Shown here: in pieces, positions 53,975 to 64,000 of the stretch
Numbering within the stretch: position 1 is the first letter of the stretch
Layout: each line of letters begins with the position of its first letter
Assembly: GCA_951640165.1 (NCBI GenBank)
Contig: OX621237.1
Location: forward strand, 15,376,001-15,440,000
DNA from: Pseudoips prasinana
Taxonomy: Eukaryota > Arthropoda > Insecta > Lepidoptera > Nolidae
Direction: 5' to 3'
DNA: 64,000 bases
The notes under the pieces: generated by a model
The model's input: the letters and a program-made list of their open reading frames with translations, nothing else
Database searches by the model: none
Told to the model about the DNA's origin: nothing
Made by a program: the position numbers and the translations under genes

Positions 53975-54145
53975 ATATTTGGGTTCCGTACGCAAAAGGT
54001 AAAACGAAGCACTTCTTTTCTTTCTGCTGTTGGTTCTTCTATCCTCCTATAGTCAAGGGTATGAAAACATTTTTAGAGTTCCATACTAAAATATTAAATA
54101 GGGACTAACCATCCGTTTGTCATAGCGGTATATCTCAGCTACTAG
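53975..54145 (-). repeat. SINE-like family D, reversed, degraded
   Basis: Reads 'tgggttccgtacgcaaaagg' to 'ggactaaccatccgtttgtc' and 'tatatctcagctac' in the order expected of an inverted family D copy. An open frame of 73 codons overlaps and is not a gene. Confidence 0.5.
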
Positions 54146-54955
54146 TTATAACTTTGTAGTAAACTAGCTATGACCCACAACTTTGTACCTACGCCCGTAA
54201 AATGTCACATAGTTTTTAACAACAATACCTGGTCACCACTCATAATAATCTGCAAAACATATGAGTTGCTAACGAAAGCTTTTTGCCGTTAATGCCGATT
54301 ATTATTTTATGCCGATTATTATTACTTATGAGCAAGTAATTGAGATGTAGTTCGTGGTTAGAAGAAAAACTAATATATCCACCGGACTTCACTCCGAATG
54401 TAGTGTTATAACCCGTTACATTACATTTTTATATAATTAGTATGTACTTTACTCATTGCATTAAATTTAAATGCCTTATCATTAATTGATTTTGTTAATT
54501 GATTGATGATTGAACACTAATTGATAACCTTAATTCATGGCTATTGTAAAAATCTAATCACATATTTATAACATGCAATTATTTATTTGATTGGCATATC
54601 TATTAGCAAAAACAAAATCCTAATGACAACTTAAATTTAAAAAACATCGGAGGCCGTGATATCGAAAATATATATACAATTTCTCTTTGAACCTAACGTC
54701 AAACCTATGTGTTTACTTACTAAATGAATTATAGACACCCTTAATTCATCGCCAACTCAAAATCTTATCATAATATATGCATATAACACTAATAATTACA
54801 ACTAATAACACACTAATAATTATAAACTGTTTTATAGTGATAAAACAGTAGAATTCAGCTAAAAACAGATTCCGGGACTCAGGTAAAGGACTTCGCATAT
54901 AAACTTATAATAGACCCCATAATGTCCTATGATCACATCCTATTTTACCTGGTAT
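54146..54955. other. Intergenic AT-rich stretch
   Basis: Contains short local duplications ('gccgattattatt' twice at about 54294-54325, 'cactaataatta' twice at about 54788-54820). No gene recognised. Confidence 0.3.
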
Positions 54956-54959
54956 CAGC

Positions 54960-57447
54960 ATGTAATTATTAGTAGCCTCTGGTCCTGGCAACATATAACA
55001 CTCGCACACTGCGGACCGAAAAGGAAGACCATCGAACTGGAGGAGGCACTGGGCAGATTACATTGGGATATCATAGGATTGTCTCAAGTCCGAAGATAGT
55101 GGGAGGACACGATAATACTAAAACCGGGAACCTTCTCTATTTCCAGACGGGTGTCCAACTGTCCCAAGGTGGTGTCTGGTTCATAATTCACAAGTCCCTC
55201 GTCCACAACATGTAAAAATCGAGTGTGTCGACTAGGGTGGCGTACCTTATACTCAGAATTAACAAGCGGTATTCGTTAAAGGTCATACAGGTATACGCGC
55301 CGACTTCGACGCACTCCGACGATGAGCTTGAGGTCATGTATCAGTTTATATCAAGAGCCATACATAGCTCTAAAACCTATTTCACTGTGGCCATTTGTGG
55401 ACTTTGACGCGAAGCTGTGCAAAGGATTCGGTAAAGAGCTGAGAATGGGGCAATTTGGAACTGGAAACCCTGGGGCCAAATGTTGGCCGTCTTCATTGAG
55501 AAAGAGAGACTCTTTATGATGAATTCCTTCTTTAAGAAGCCGGACCACTGGACCTGGGTGAGCTCCGACGGTAAAACCAAAAAAGTGATAAGCTTTAATG
55601 ATGATCAATGCGGTTAAAACCGGGAGCGATCATAGACTGGTGAGAGTCTCATTGAACCTTAATGTCAAGTTCCAGAGGTCCCGACTGATAAAGTCTACGC
55701 TCGGACCTTTACCTATCCACGCCCAAAACCCCGAAACTCTCAGCTCGCACTGCAAAACAGTTTCGAATGCCTAGCAGACTGGGAGGAAGTGGACTCATAC
55801 TAAGACAGGCTCGTAGAAGCGGTCCATATGGCTGGATCTAAGGTCTTCACGGCCCGCAGTACAAACAAAACTAAATAATATCTGACTTAACCCTGCAACT
55901 TATGGAAGAAAGACGGAAACACGCGTCAATTTAATACAATAAGTAACAAAGAGGCCATCGAGTGGAACAAAGGCTCTAAAGTGCCTCGGATCCCAGAGCA
56001 CGACTAACCCGTTATTACACCGAAGACATCCCGTAAGTCAGCCTGTACGAGATTAGACTGGCTCTCAGACAACTTAAGAACAACAAGGTGCTTGGTGATT
56101 ACAGCAGAGCGTCTGAGGGCGGGTGGTACACCAATCCTATGGGCCCATCAGAAGTTATTTAACTCCGTTATACTAGATGGTCAAACGCCACAAGCATGGC
56201 ACAGAAGTGTGGTGGTGCTCAACAAAACCCTATTGAAGAATTATAGACCCATCACACTACTGAGCCATGTTTACAAGTTGTTTTCGAGGGTCATACGAAT
56301 CGTTTCGCACGCAAGTTTGATGACTTCCAGCCTCCCGAACAAACCGGTTTTTGGAAAGGATTTAGCACTATAGACCACATTCATACGCTGCGAAAAGTTA
56401 TACTCAAGAACGAAGAGTACAACAAGCCACTGTGCTTAGCATTTGTGGACTATGAGAAAGCCTTTGATTCTGTCCAAACCTGCTCCGTGCTCAGATCTCT
56501 CGAAAGGTGTCAAATCGACTACCGGTATATCGAGGTGTTAAAGTGTTTGTATGAATACGCTACTATGTCAGTGCGACACCAGACCAGAACTCACGCCTCG
56601 CGTAAGTGGATAGGTTTCGATATCCAATTAAAGCGCAGCGAGGCGTGAGACAGGGAGATGTTATATCTACGAAACTGTTCACTGCTGCATTGGGAGATGT
56701 CTTCAAGCTTCATGACTGGAAAGGCTTTAGCAATGTCAATGGTGAGTACATCACTCACCTTCGATTTGCCAATGGTATAATAGTCATGGCTGAGTCTATG
56801 GAAGATCTCGGTACAATGCTCGATTACCTCAGCAGAGTTTCTCAACAAGTGCAGAGAACTATATTTACCTAGAACAGACCATCCAACTAGGTAGGTCCAA
56901 CTTCGAGAAGGAGGTCAATCGTATAATCCAACTCGGCTGGTCAGCGTTTTGAAAGCTACGTAACAACTTCTCGTCAAAAATACCGCAGTGTCTCAAGTTG
57001 AAAGTCTTCGACCAGTGTGTGTTGCCAGTGATGATTTACGGAACAGAGAGGCCTTATTAGAGGGCTCAAGGTCACCCAAAGAGCAATGGAGAGGGCTATG
57101 CTCGGAGTTTCCCTGCGAGATCGAATCAGAAATGTCGAAATCCACAGGCGAACCAAAGTCACCGACATAGCCCGAAGAATTGCTAAACTGAAGTGGCAGT
57201 GGGCGGGATACATAGCTCGTAGAACCCACGGACGTTGGGGCATAAAGGTTCTCAAGTGGCGACCACGAACCAGAAGACGCAGCGTGGGCAGGCCTCCTAC
57301 AAGATGGACTGATGATCTTGTGCGGGTCGCTGGAAACGGCTGGATGCGAACAGTGCAATGTGGAGCGACCGGCAATTGTGGAGATCTTTGGGGGATGCCT
57401 TTGTCCAGCAGTGGTCTTTCGGCTGATATGATGATGTTTATTTTTTA
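54960..57447 (+). pseudogene. RTE-type LINE, endonuclease plus reverse transcriptase, decayed
   Basis: Reading frames in order: endonuclease start 'TYNTRTLRTEKKTIELEEAL' and 'WDIIGLSQVRR' (about 54985-55095); 'VIQVYAPTSTHSDDELE' (55285-55335); 'SSLRKRDSL' and 'DHWTWVSSDG' pieces; RT 'KNYRPITLLSHVYKLFSRVI' (about 56235-56300), 'LCLAFVDYEKAFDSVQT' (56430-56480), 'GVRQGDVISTKLFTAALGDV' (56643-56702) and 'LRFANGIIVMAE' where the catalytic FADD has become FANG; then 'RRTKVTDIARRIAKLKWQWA' and 'SVGRPPTRWTDDLVRVAGN' near the end. It closes with 'gtccagcagtgg' and a 'gatatgatgatg' tail. Nearly full length but with many stops and frameshifts. Shorter 3' ends at 13560 and 18241 belong to the same kind of element. 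Confidence 0.88.
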
Positions 57448-57502
57448 AGTTTGTTGCAAAATAACTATCTTATAACAATACACTTTTTCTAAAAAATTCT
57501 AT

Positions 57503-57602
57503 TTATTCCTTAAAATAACTTTATTAATATCATAATACAGCGTTTATTTCATATGAAATAAACGCTGTATTATGATATTAATAAAGTTATTTTAAGGAAT
57601 AA
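57503..57602. repeat. Perfect 100-bp palindrome (50-base arms, no spacer)
   Basis: Every base from 57503 to 57552 is the complement of the mirrored base from 57602 to 57553, centred on CATATG. The next bases outward (57502 and 57603) do not pair. Arms contain 'aataactttattaatatcat' and 'gtttatttcat'. It starts 56 bases past the end of the RTE tail. See findings. Confidence 0.95.
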
Positions 57603-59872
57603 TTAGAAATTTCATATGATAGCAACAAAACTTAAAAAATAATAAAGTAATAATAACGTACAAAGCCACTAAATATTACATTTAAAGATATTTCGAGTTT
57701 GATAAATCTGCTCAATAACTGCATTTATTTCACCAAATTTTACTCTACCAAATGTATTTTGATTGTAGGAAAACTAAATAAATGGCCGAAATAAGTAGCT
57801 AATTGTAGTTACGTTATAAAGAACTGTTGTGGCAAAATTAAACAACTTGATTTTTGATTTGTTATTTAGTTATAGTTAAAGATAGAGTTCAGTTTGTTAA
57901 AGCATAATGTGAAAGGCTATCAGGTCCACAAAATATAAAATTGCCGACAGGAAAATTCTCTCACACTTTGTTACATATTATCTAATGTATACAACTATAT
58001 TACTACAAACATGTTCTGACTATTTACAAGCGCTTTTTTAAAGTCTACGTGAATAAAAACCTTTTTTATTTTATTTTTATTTTATTTAATGTAAATTTAC
58101 TAAAAAAAAACACTAAATCGCGTTTATCTCAGAACTACAAAATCAGAGTTATTTAGTTTTCCAACTACGGGGACGATATCTGACTTGCTTTTAATAAGAG
58201 AGGGAGAGACAGACAGAGAAACATGCGCACGCCGCACAGCTGCAAAAAGTATCGTGACAACTTTTCGTAAGAATTTTTTTCGTCTAGCCCCCTTTCACAA
58301 CGCGCGTTAAGGAACTTCATTCCAATAAAAATAATTTGCACATGTCAAGCCAAATATCAACGTAAGCTACTGGTAACCAATCTACTTATTACTTACTTAT
58401 TGTATAGGCAGTGGTTACCCTGGTGTCAGAGTTGTTCTGATATACCTACCTAGCTGGATATACCTAGGCCTACCCCAAAGATCTCTACAATATCATAAGT
58501 AATAAGCACAGTCAAATAATAATGTGTATAAATACTTGTGGGTGGATAGCAAGGTGTTTTTGTATAATTCAAATCAACAAATACTAAACATTGCATTTAA
58601 TTAATCGTGTAAAGGACTTAAATCATTTGCAAATAATAATAAAAAATAAATTTACACAACATTACATTACAGTTTTGAGATACAATACATATTTATACGT
58701 CTAAAGAAACCAACAACTATTATTGTGCCCTGTGTAGTTTGCTAGTTGAGTTGACTTAAGAGTTATTTCGATTTAACATGTACGGAACCCAAATATTTCG
58801 ACTCGCTCGCCAACCGGTTTTTTATTTATGTAAGTACGTCGCAGCCTTCTTTGTAGAAGTGAATATGATGAGCGCTAATAACATCATTATTACTTGTTAA
58901 GGCGAACTACTCATCTGAGTAGTTCGCCTTAACTAATGTATATCTTAACTTATGTATATCTGTCCGTTACCGACCATACAACTAATATTGAATAGTAAGT
59001 ATAAACCTACAGTGAAGAGCAAATGTAGATGATCAAAACCGGATATTCATTACCAATTTATCGTTAATGATGTCAAAGATAGGGTGGCGGTGAGTGTTCT
59101 AAACGAGTGTACTACGTGAAGTCGACAAAGAATTACAGAAAGCCAATCGCTTTATAGTAGATGTCGATCTTCAGTGTGTCGCACAAGCGTACATTTGAAC
59201 TATGGTGAGTCGCAGTACAGTTTGGTCGCATAAGCGTTAATCGCACATCGATTTGTCGAGTTCACATAGTACACTTGTTCTAGTGTGTGAGTATTAAGTG
59301 TAAAACATATAAGCTAATGATACTGTCGCCCAATATCCAAGACCATTCAAAAACTCAAACCTCTAGTCCGATTTTGATCATCTACTTTTATCGTTGACTG
59401 TACTACTTACTTAAAGATTTAATAAAACGTGGCTTATTAAACGCTAGTTTGACTCTCGGAGGAGCTTCCTGTTAGTATTTATGAATCAAATTCAACCCCG
59501 AGTGACGCAGCTGACTGAACCTCAACTTTTGAGAAACTGATTTGTAAATAGAATTAATTGAATAGCTCCACACCTAAGTGTAAATTAAAGTGTGGCTCCA
59601 AATTGAGGGGGATCGTACGGATAAACAATACATAAAGCTTTATACAATATAAGTACATATTAAACATACGTTTACGTGGGCTAAATACTTATTAATCAAT
59701 TTCAACGGTGACATCCTTGAGTTTAACGTTTAATTGGTTGGGAATATATCTGTATCTAGTTATCGAAAAGGTCGTCACGAGGTAAAAGACGTTTAGGAGC
59801 ATATTATATATATAGAATATGACAATATTATTACATTATTTTATTGTTTACGTTTAATTTATATTTCAATGC
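57603..59872. other. Intergenic stretch with small repeat fragments
   Basis: Includes the inverted 76-base repeat (57998-58073), a 5S-SINE tail fragment ('ggttaccctggtgtcagagt' at about 58415), a reversed family D end ('gtacggaacccaaatatttc' at about 58780) and an 18-base-arm hairpin (58896-58933). No gene found. Confidence 0.45.
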
Positions 59873-60005
59873 ACGTGTGGCCCGGCGGTGAATACAGTAG
59901 CTTCGTGTCGCGGGTTAGATTTCCGCGCAGGACAACTATTTGTGTGACCCATAAATAGTTGTGCTGAGTCTGCATAAATAACCTAGCGGCAGATAAACGA
60001 ACATA
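59873..60005 (+). repeat. SINE-like family C copy
   Basis: 'cacgtgtggcccggcggtga', 'gcgggttagatttccgcgca' (tRNA-like head) and 'gtgacccataaatagttgtg', matching 10323-10505. Confidence 0.65.
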
Positions 60006-60184
60006 ATGCCATCTTAAGCATTTCATTTTACGATTTTATATGATGACCTTTAATGAGATTTTTGTATAAATATTTTTAAGATATGGAATATTCTCAGCAC
60101 ATTTCATTAAAATATACCCGCGCTCGTATCGTCATTGCAAACTAATTGGCTACATTTTGATTATGAGCAATATTTTTGTACATC

Positions 60185-60622
60185 ACTGGCTGTCCCGGCA
60201 AACGTTGTTCTGCCTTAACAATGGTTATAAAACCCGGATTTTTTTCGCAGCGCCACCTACCGAGTCCAATAGTAAATCTAAATCATCGAGGACCCAATCA
60301 ATTGCACAAAACACTTCATTAATTTTGGATTGGTAGTAGGTTACTACCTACTACCAATCCCTATTTTTTTTTTGGGAAATTGAAGGTTGAATATATTTTT
60401 CAATACCAAATCATAATAAAAAAACTAAATAAAAATTTCTAAATACATAAAGAAAAAAATGGGGTCGACCACACTTATAACTTAGGAGATTACAAAATAG
60501 TTGACGATAGTTTTTCAGAACTACGAAATACGCACAAAAAATTTCATAAGAATCGGCGCAGCCGTTTTGGAGGAGTTTTCAGACAAACATTGTGACGCGA
60601 ACATTTTATATAGAAGATTATC
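60185..60622 (+). repeat. Interspersed repeat 'gctgtcccggcaaacgttgt'
   Basis: Starts 'ggctgtcccggcaaacgttg', contains 'cagcgccacctaccgagtcc', 'aagaatcggcgcagccgttt' and ends 'gacaaacattgtgacgcgaa' then 'ttttatatagaag'. This phrase set is common in insect genomes. A 15-base-arm hairpin (60327-60360) has arisen inside it. Confidence 0.55.
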
Positions 60623-61139
60623 TATACCTACATGTAATCGCGTTCTCGATTTGCTGATCCTTTTGTGATACCTTGAATTTGCAGACTAAAGAATGATTAA
60701 GCTGAGTCTTATCACTGGAATATTTAGTCAAAAGGAACATAACTTATTAAGAATCTGTTACCTAAAGTTAGTATACCTAGCGGAAGTAGGTATACTAACT
60801 TTATGGTTACCTAAAATAGCTGTTAAACTTCTGAGAGTGGGAACTCTGAAATGAGTCCACCGGTCAGCTATAACCCTAAAGAACGGCCAAAACCGCAGCC
60901 TTAAGATATTTTAAACTCTCTGTTTATTTAAAAAATTGACAAAACGTGACTTACAATTCCATATCTTATCATTTAATCATAGATACCTACTTATTATAAT
61001 GCAAAATTTTAGCATAGATGTAATAATATCGTCAAAGTACACTAGCACATTTTACTAGGAGCAAGTAAGGCGCCGCGCAGGTGACCGATTTTGGTCGGTC
61101 GGTCACATGAAAACCGAACAGCTATTTTTTCGGGTACTT

Positions 61140-61345
61140 TACAATATCCTATGGGCAATGGTTTCCTTAGTGGCCAAGTTTTTCAACCCATCCCGTAAGT
61201 CTCTGACAAGCTTTATCGACTTTTGTCTAACGACTACAACCGGGACTGTAAGCTTGACGTACCCTTCGCAGTACGGAATCCTTTAGGAATTAACCAACTT
61301 TAGCGGTCAGGTAGATAGACCGCGTGCCTAAACGGTGAAACGCGG
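61140..61345 (-). repeat. 5S-rRNA-derived SINE copy, degraded
   Basis: On the minus strand the body phrases 'agtcccggttgtagtcgtta', 'gacaaaagtcgataaagctt' and 'gtcagagacttacgggatgg' follow a decayed 5S-like head ('ggcacgcggtctatctacc'). A tail-half fragment of the family is at 61740-61830 and another at 58405-58445. Confidence 0.6.
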
Positions 61346-62699
61346 CGCGCGTGGTATTAAAAAAAAAATTATGATTTTTAATATATCTCTGTATAATATA
61401 GGTAAACATATAAAATAGAAACGAAGTCCTGTATCGGCGAGAGTTAAGGTATAGGTAAGCTTCTTTAAGTTGCATTTTATCAGCACGTCGCGACGCGTCG
61501 TTTGACGGTTGTGTGCGAAGAACCTATACCTTAGGTAATTAGTTTGTAAGACGTTACATACCTACTTATCTTATCATTATTTTTATAGAGTTATCTTAAA
61601 TGCCACGGAAAGAGTAGATAAATGAAATGTAGAGATGGGATAATACTTGCCAAACGATTTTAATTGCAACACAAAAAATGAGGTTAATGTACATACTTAG
61701 TTATAAAGCTGTCTGACTATTTCAACTTTATTATTCTTTATCGTATGAGCAGAGTTTACCCTGGTGTCAAAGTTTTTCAAGCCACCCAGGAGGTTTCCGT
61801 AAAGACTTATCGACTGTTGTCTAAGGTCCCGTTTTAGCCTTTGGGTACGGAGCCCTTAAAAAAAGAGCGAGCCTTATACAGTAGTCGCATATGATGTGTT
61901 ACATTTAACATGCTCATTCTAGTGTAATAAAATTGAGGTGAAATGTATGTCAAGCCGATATATTCATAATGTGATTGGTCGATTATATCACATGGACAAT
62001 GTTGGCTGACAGTGCATCGTGGTATGTACCAACATTACGTAAAATGGGTTGACACTATCTGACATGCCCACAGCCATCTGTTCGCCACCGCGCGCACTCA
62101 TTGGTCAATTCAAACAGCGCGCACATGGGCGCTTCCCGATATATATATATTAAGAGCCATTTCACGTTTTCGCGCGAATTTCTAAGATTTTGGGCTCCTA
62201 TATTACCATCTTAAGTAATACCCAGAAATTATTGAATACATGTTAAATATGGAAAAATCGTTTATTTTTACGTTTAATGTATCACATTTACCAAAAAAAA
62301 TTTGCTTGTTCTGTAGTGACTCATCTCCCACAACCATTTTAATGAAAAATCGCCGCAGAGTCAATTTCAAAGTCTTGTATCTAGCAATAATACTTATAAA
62401 CTAAGCTAAAAAAATAAATTCAGCATGAGACATATATTTTATTCGTCGTTTAATGTAACAGATTCTTGAGTTTTGTTACCATTAATTAGTAAAAAATTAA
62501 ATCCTTACACCAATTTTAAGTTTTTTTTTGAAATTCATAGTGGTTTTTGGTTTAAATAAAGCGTAATTACTAAAATGAAATTATACCAAAATAAACTATG
62601 TTCTTTGGAGAATCGAATACTACAGTTTTTTTTTAAATATTTGCAATTAATTTGTCATAATATCGATTTGAACATCAGTTTAAATTACAATAAATTACG
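61346..62699. other. Intergenic stretch
   Basis: AT-rich with a GC patch at about 62085-62135. A 5S-SINE fragment at 61740-61830 is the only repeat recognised. The 118-codon frame beginning at 62575 runs into the LINE 5' UTR and is not supported as a gene. Confidence 0.3.
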
Positions 62700-63480
62700 A
62701 TACACGGGTGGGCGCCGATTAGTCTCGTTTGGACAGTCGACGCGCACGGACACGTTCGTGCGCTCCTGCCTTTACCCGACTATTTCCGACCATACGTGCT
62801 CGTGTACGTTCGTCAGTCAAGATAAATCGATCGTTAGATTGGTTGAATCTCGGCAAACCTTCACACTATTAATTGGTGTAGTGGCGTCTTTTTCAAGACA
62901 GCGCTACCCCAATATAGTGTGTGTTTCTTAGTACTTCTTGCCCCTTCAGGGAAAATCCACTTTTCTAGTGGTACTTGGTGGAAACGTAACCGTGCCAACT
63001 AAGCCAAGTTAGTGTAGACCCAAGCACTAGGCCTTGCTCCTTCAGAGCAACGCCAGTTAATTGGAAGCGGTTTGGAATCATTGGCCTTGGGGGCTACCCT
63101 AGTCAACTCCAAATCGGAATCCCACCTCCTTACCCTACCTTCCCATTCTCTTTTGTTGTTTGAGTGCTGACGGCTCCGGCCCATATCACCCTCTGCATTA
63201 GAGCTGCTAGGAACCCTTTCGCACAATAAGACTGGCGAGAGGGATACAAGCTTAGGGCTCACCATAGGTACACATACCTCCTCGTCTAACCCGGCGAGGA
63301 GGGTGATACACACACCAACACACCCTCGGGCCCGTCCAACCCGAGGCGATAGGTGTTAGGGACATTCAACTGTTAGAGCGACTGCCGAGAAGTTTCTTGT
63401 TGGTTCTTCTTCTCGGAACGCTCCGGGAGCGAACCAACGTAAAATTTCGGTAGCTGTTAGGCCACTAAAACCATCACAAG
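62700..63480 (+). mobile_element. 5' UTR of a jockey-like LINE
   Basis: Base composition rises sharply in GC from about 62700 and stays high to the window end. The stretch lacks long plus-strand frames, has 'cttgccccttcagggaaaat' and other phrases I associate with lepidopteran jockey-type leaders, and leads into the ORF1 start at 63481. The exact 5' end is uncertain (62700-62920). Confidence 0.55.
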
Positions 63481-64000
63481 ATGGCCGCCCCCGCCCCCGC
63501 CTCCGTGGCTGACGTCACTAAAGACCCCCGCTTTATTGAGGCGGTCTTTAAATACCTCAAGTCCGACCCAGTTGCCTGGGCTAACCTAATGGAGACCGTT
63601 AAGGTCCGAATCATGTTAGAGGACCCCCCATCCCTCCCTTGCTCCGGCGCAACAACGCAGGAGCAACTTAGTCTCTCCGTCCCCTCCTCTTCTGCCCCGT
63701 CCACCCAGACAGACAGGCAGTCACCACTCCCCCGCAACCGCACCCCCTCTCCATCTCAGCCTCTAGCCATAGAGGAAGAGATGGATGTCGTCCAACTTGA
63801 CAGTGATGACGAAGCCCACAACAAGTGGATAGCTGTCAAGCGCAACGGGAAAGCCGACAAGCGGACCCGCGCTGACAAGTCGTCATCATCTTCGTCTGAC
63901 AGCTCTTCGGGCTCCGATTCTGAGGCTTCAACTCAGGAGAAGAGCAAAAAGAGCGCCAAGACGAAGAAGTTGCGCACGGAGAGACCCTCCGTCACTAACT
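63481..64000 (+). CDS. ORF1 (gag-like) of a jockey-like LINE, runs off the window
   Basis: ATG at 63481 ('cacaagATGG', good context) opens 173 codons with no stop up to base 64000. It starts 'MAAPAPASVADVTKDPRFIE' and continues with a short predicted helix ('AVFKYLKSDPVAWANLMETV'), a Ser/Pro/Gln-rich linker and a Ser/Asp/Glu- and Lys-rich region ('KSSSSSSDSSSGSDSEAS'). This is the usual disordered N-terminal layout of LINE ORF1 nucleic-acid-binding proteins; the expected CCHC knuckles would lie to the right of the window. The protein is incomplete here only because the window ends. Confidence 0.75.
   Translation, partial: MAAPAPASVADVTKDPRFIEAVFKYLKSDPVAWANLMETVKVRIMLEDPPSLPCSGATTQEQLSLSVPSSSAPSTQTDRQSPLPRNRTPSPSQPLAIEEEMDVVQLDSDDEAHNKWIAVKRNGKADKRTRADKSSSSSSDSSSGSDSEASTQEKSKKSAKTKKLRTERPSVTN

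Noticed and set aside
62575..62931. 118-codon plus-strand ORF
   Set aside because: Runs from AT-rich intergenic DNA into the LINE leader across a composition boundary; no motif.
1..64000. CRISPR arrays, operons or bacterial gene clusters
   Set aside because: The DNA is intron-bearing insect nuclear sequence; no regularly spaced short repeats or prokaryotic gene layout were seen.

Overview
The window is eukaryotic nuclear DNA, AT-rich with short GC-rich patches. The intron-exon structure and repeat families point to a moth or butterfly (Lepidoptera). Three host loci are supported by structure. (1) A profilin gene lies on the minus strand: three coding exons at 17905-17795, 13321-13150 and 9844-9747 give 126 residues, with a likely intron in the 3' UTR two bases past the stop. 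(2) An eIF4A gene lies on the plus strand: seven coding exons from 21489 to 32585 join in frame to 421 residues, with every DEAD-box motif present. (3) A two-membrane-segment secretory-pathway protein of about 415 residues lies on the minus strand at 45907-47154; it resembles the APD1-4/DUF4792-DUF4793 family. A short last coding exon of an unidentified plus-strand gene (5569-5657) suggests that another gene enters from the left.

Left part (1-8690): a degenerate minisatellite-like stretch (about 350-800); a 1.29 kb mariner with perfect TA flanks and one frameshift; the orphan last exon and its 3' UTR; and a cluster of palindromic MITEs. Middle part (8690-33330): profilin, a TTAA-flanked piggyBac-derived element that still carries a transposase first coding exon, then eIF4A. 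The fourth eIF4A intron holds a 3.6 kb DNA transposon whose protein joins a PIF/Harbinger-type (DDE_Tnp_4) catalytic core to a C-terminal SWIM-like zinc motif.

Right part (33330-64000): mostly transposon archaeology. It has a pogo-like element inserted inside a small palindromic MITE, an intact-ORF Tc1-like element with long terminal inverted repeats, and a CR1-like LINE remnant interrupted by a 5S-rRNA-derived SINE. It also has a hAT-type MITE, a second decayed Tc1 copy, a decayed RTE-type LINE, several SINE-like families in both orientations, and, at the right edge, the 5' UTR and start of ORF1 of a jockey-like LINE that leaves the window open.

The host genes are unrelated housekeeping or membrane genes and do not form a system. 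The most unusual structures are a perfect 100-bp spacerless palindrome at 57503-57602, a scatter of near-perfect hairpins that look like inverted duplications, the DDE_Tnp_4-SWIM transposase, the 5S-derived SINE, and a run of 51 consecutive G/C-ending codons in eIF4A exon 6. Species cannot be named from the sequence alone.
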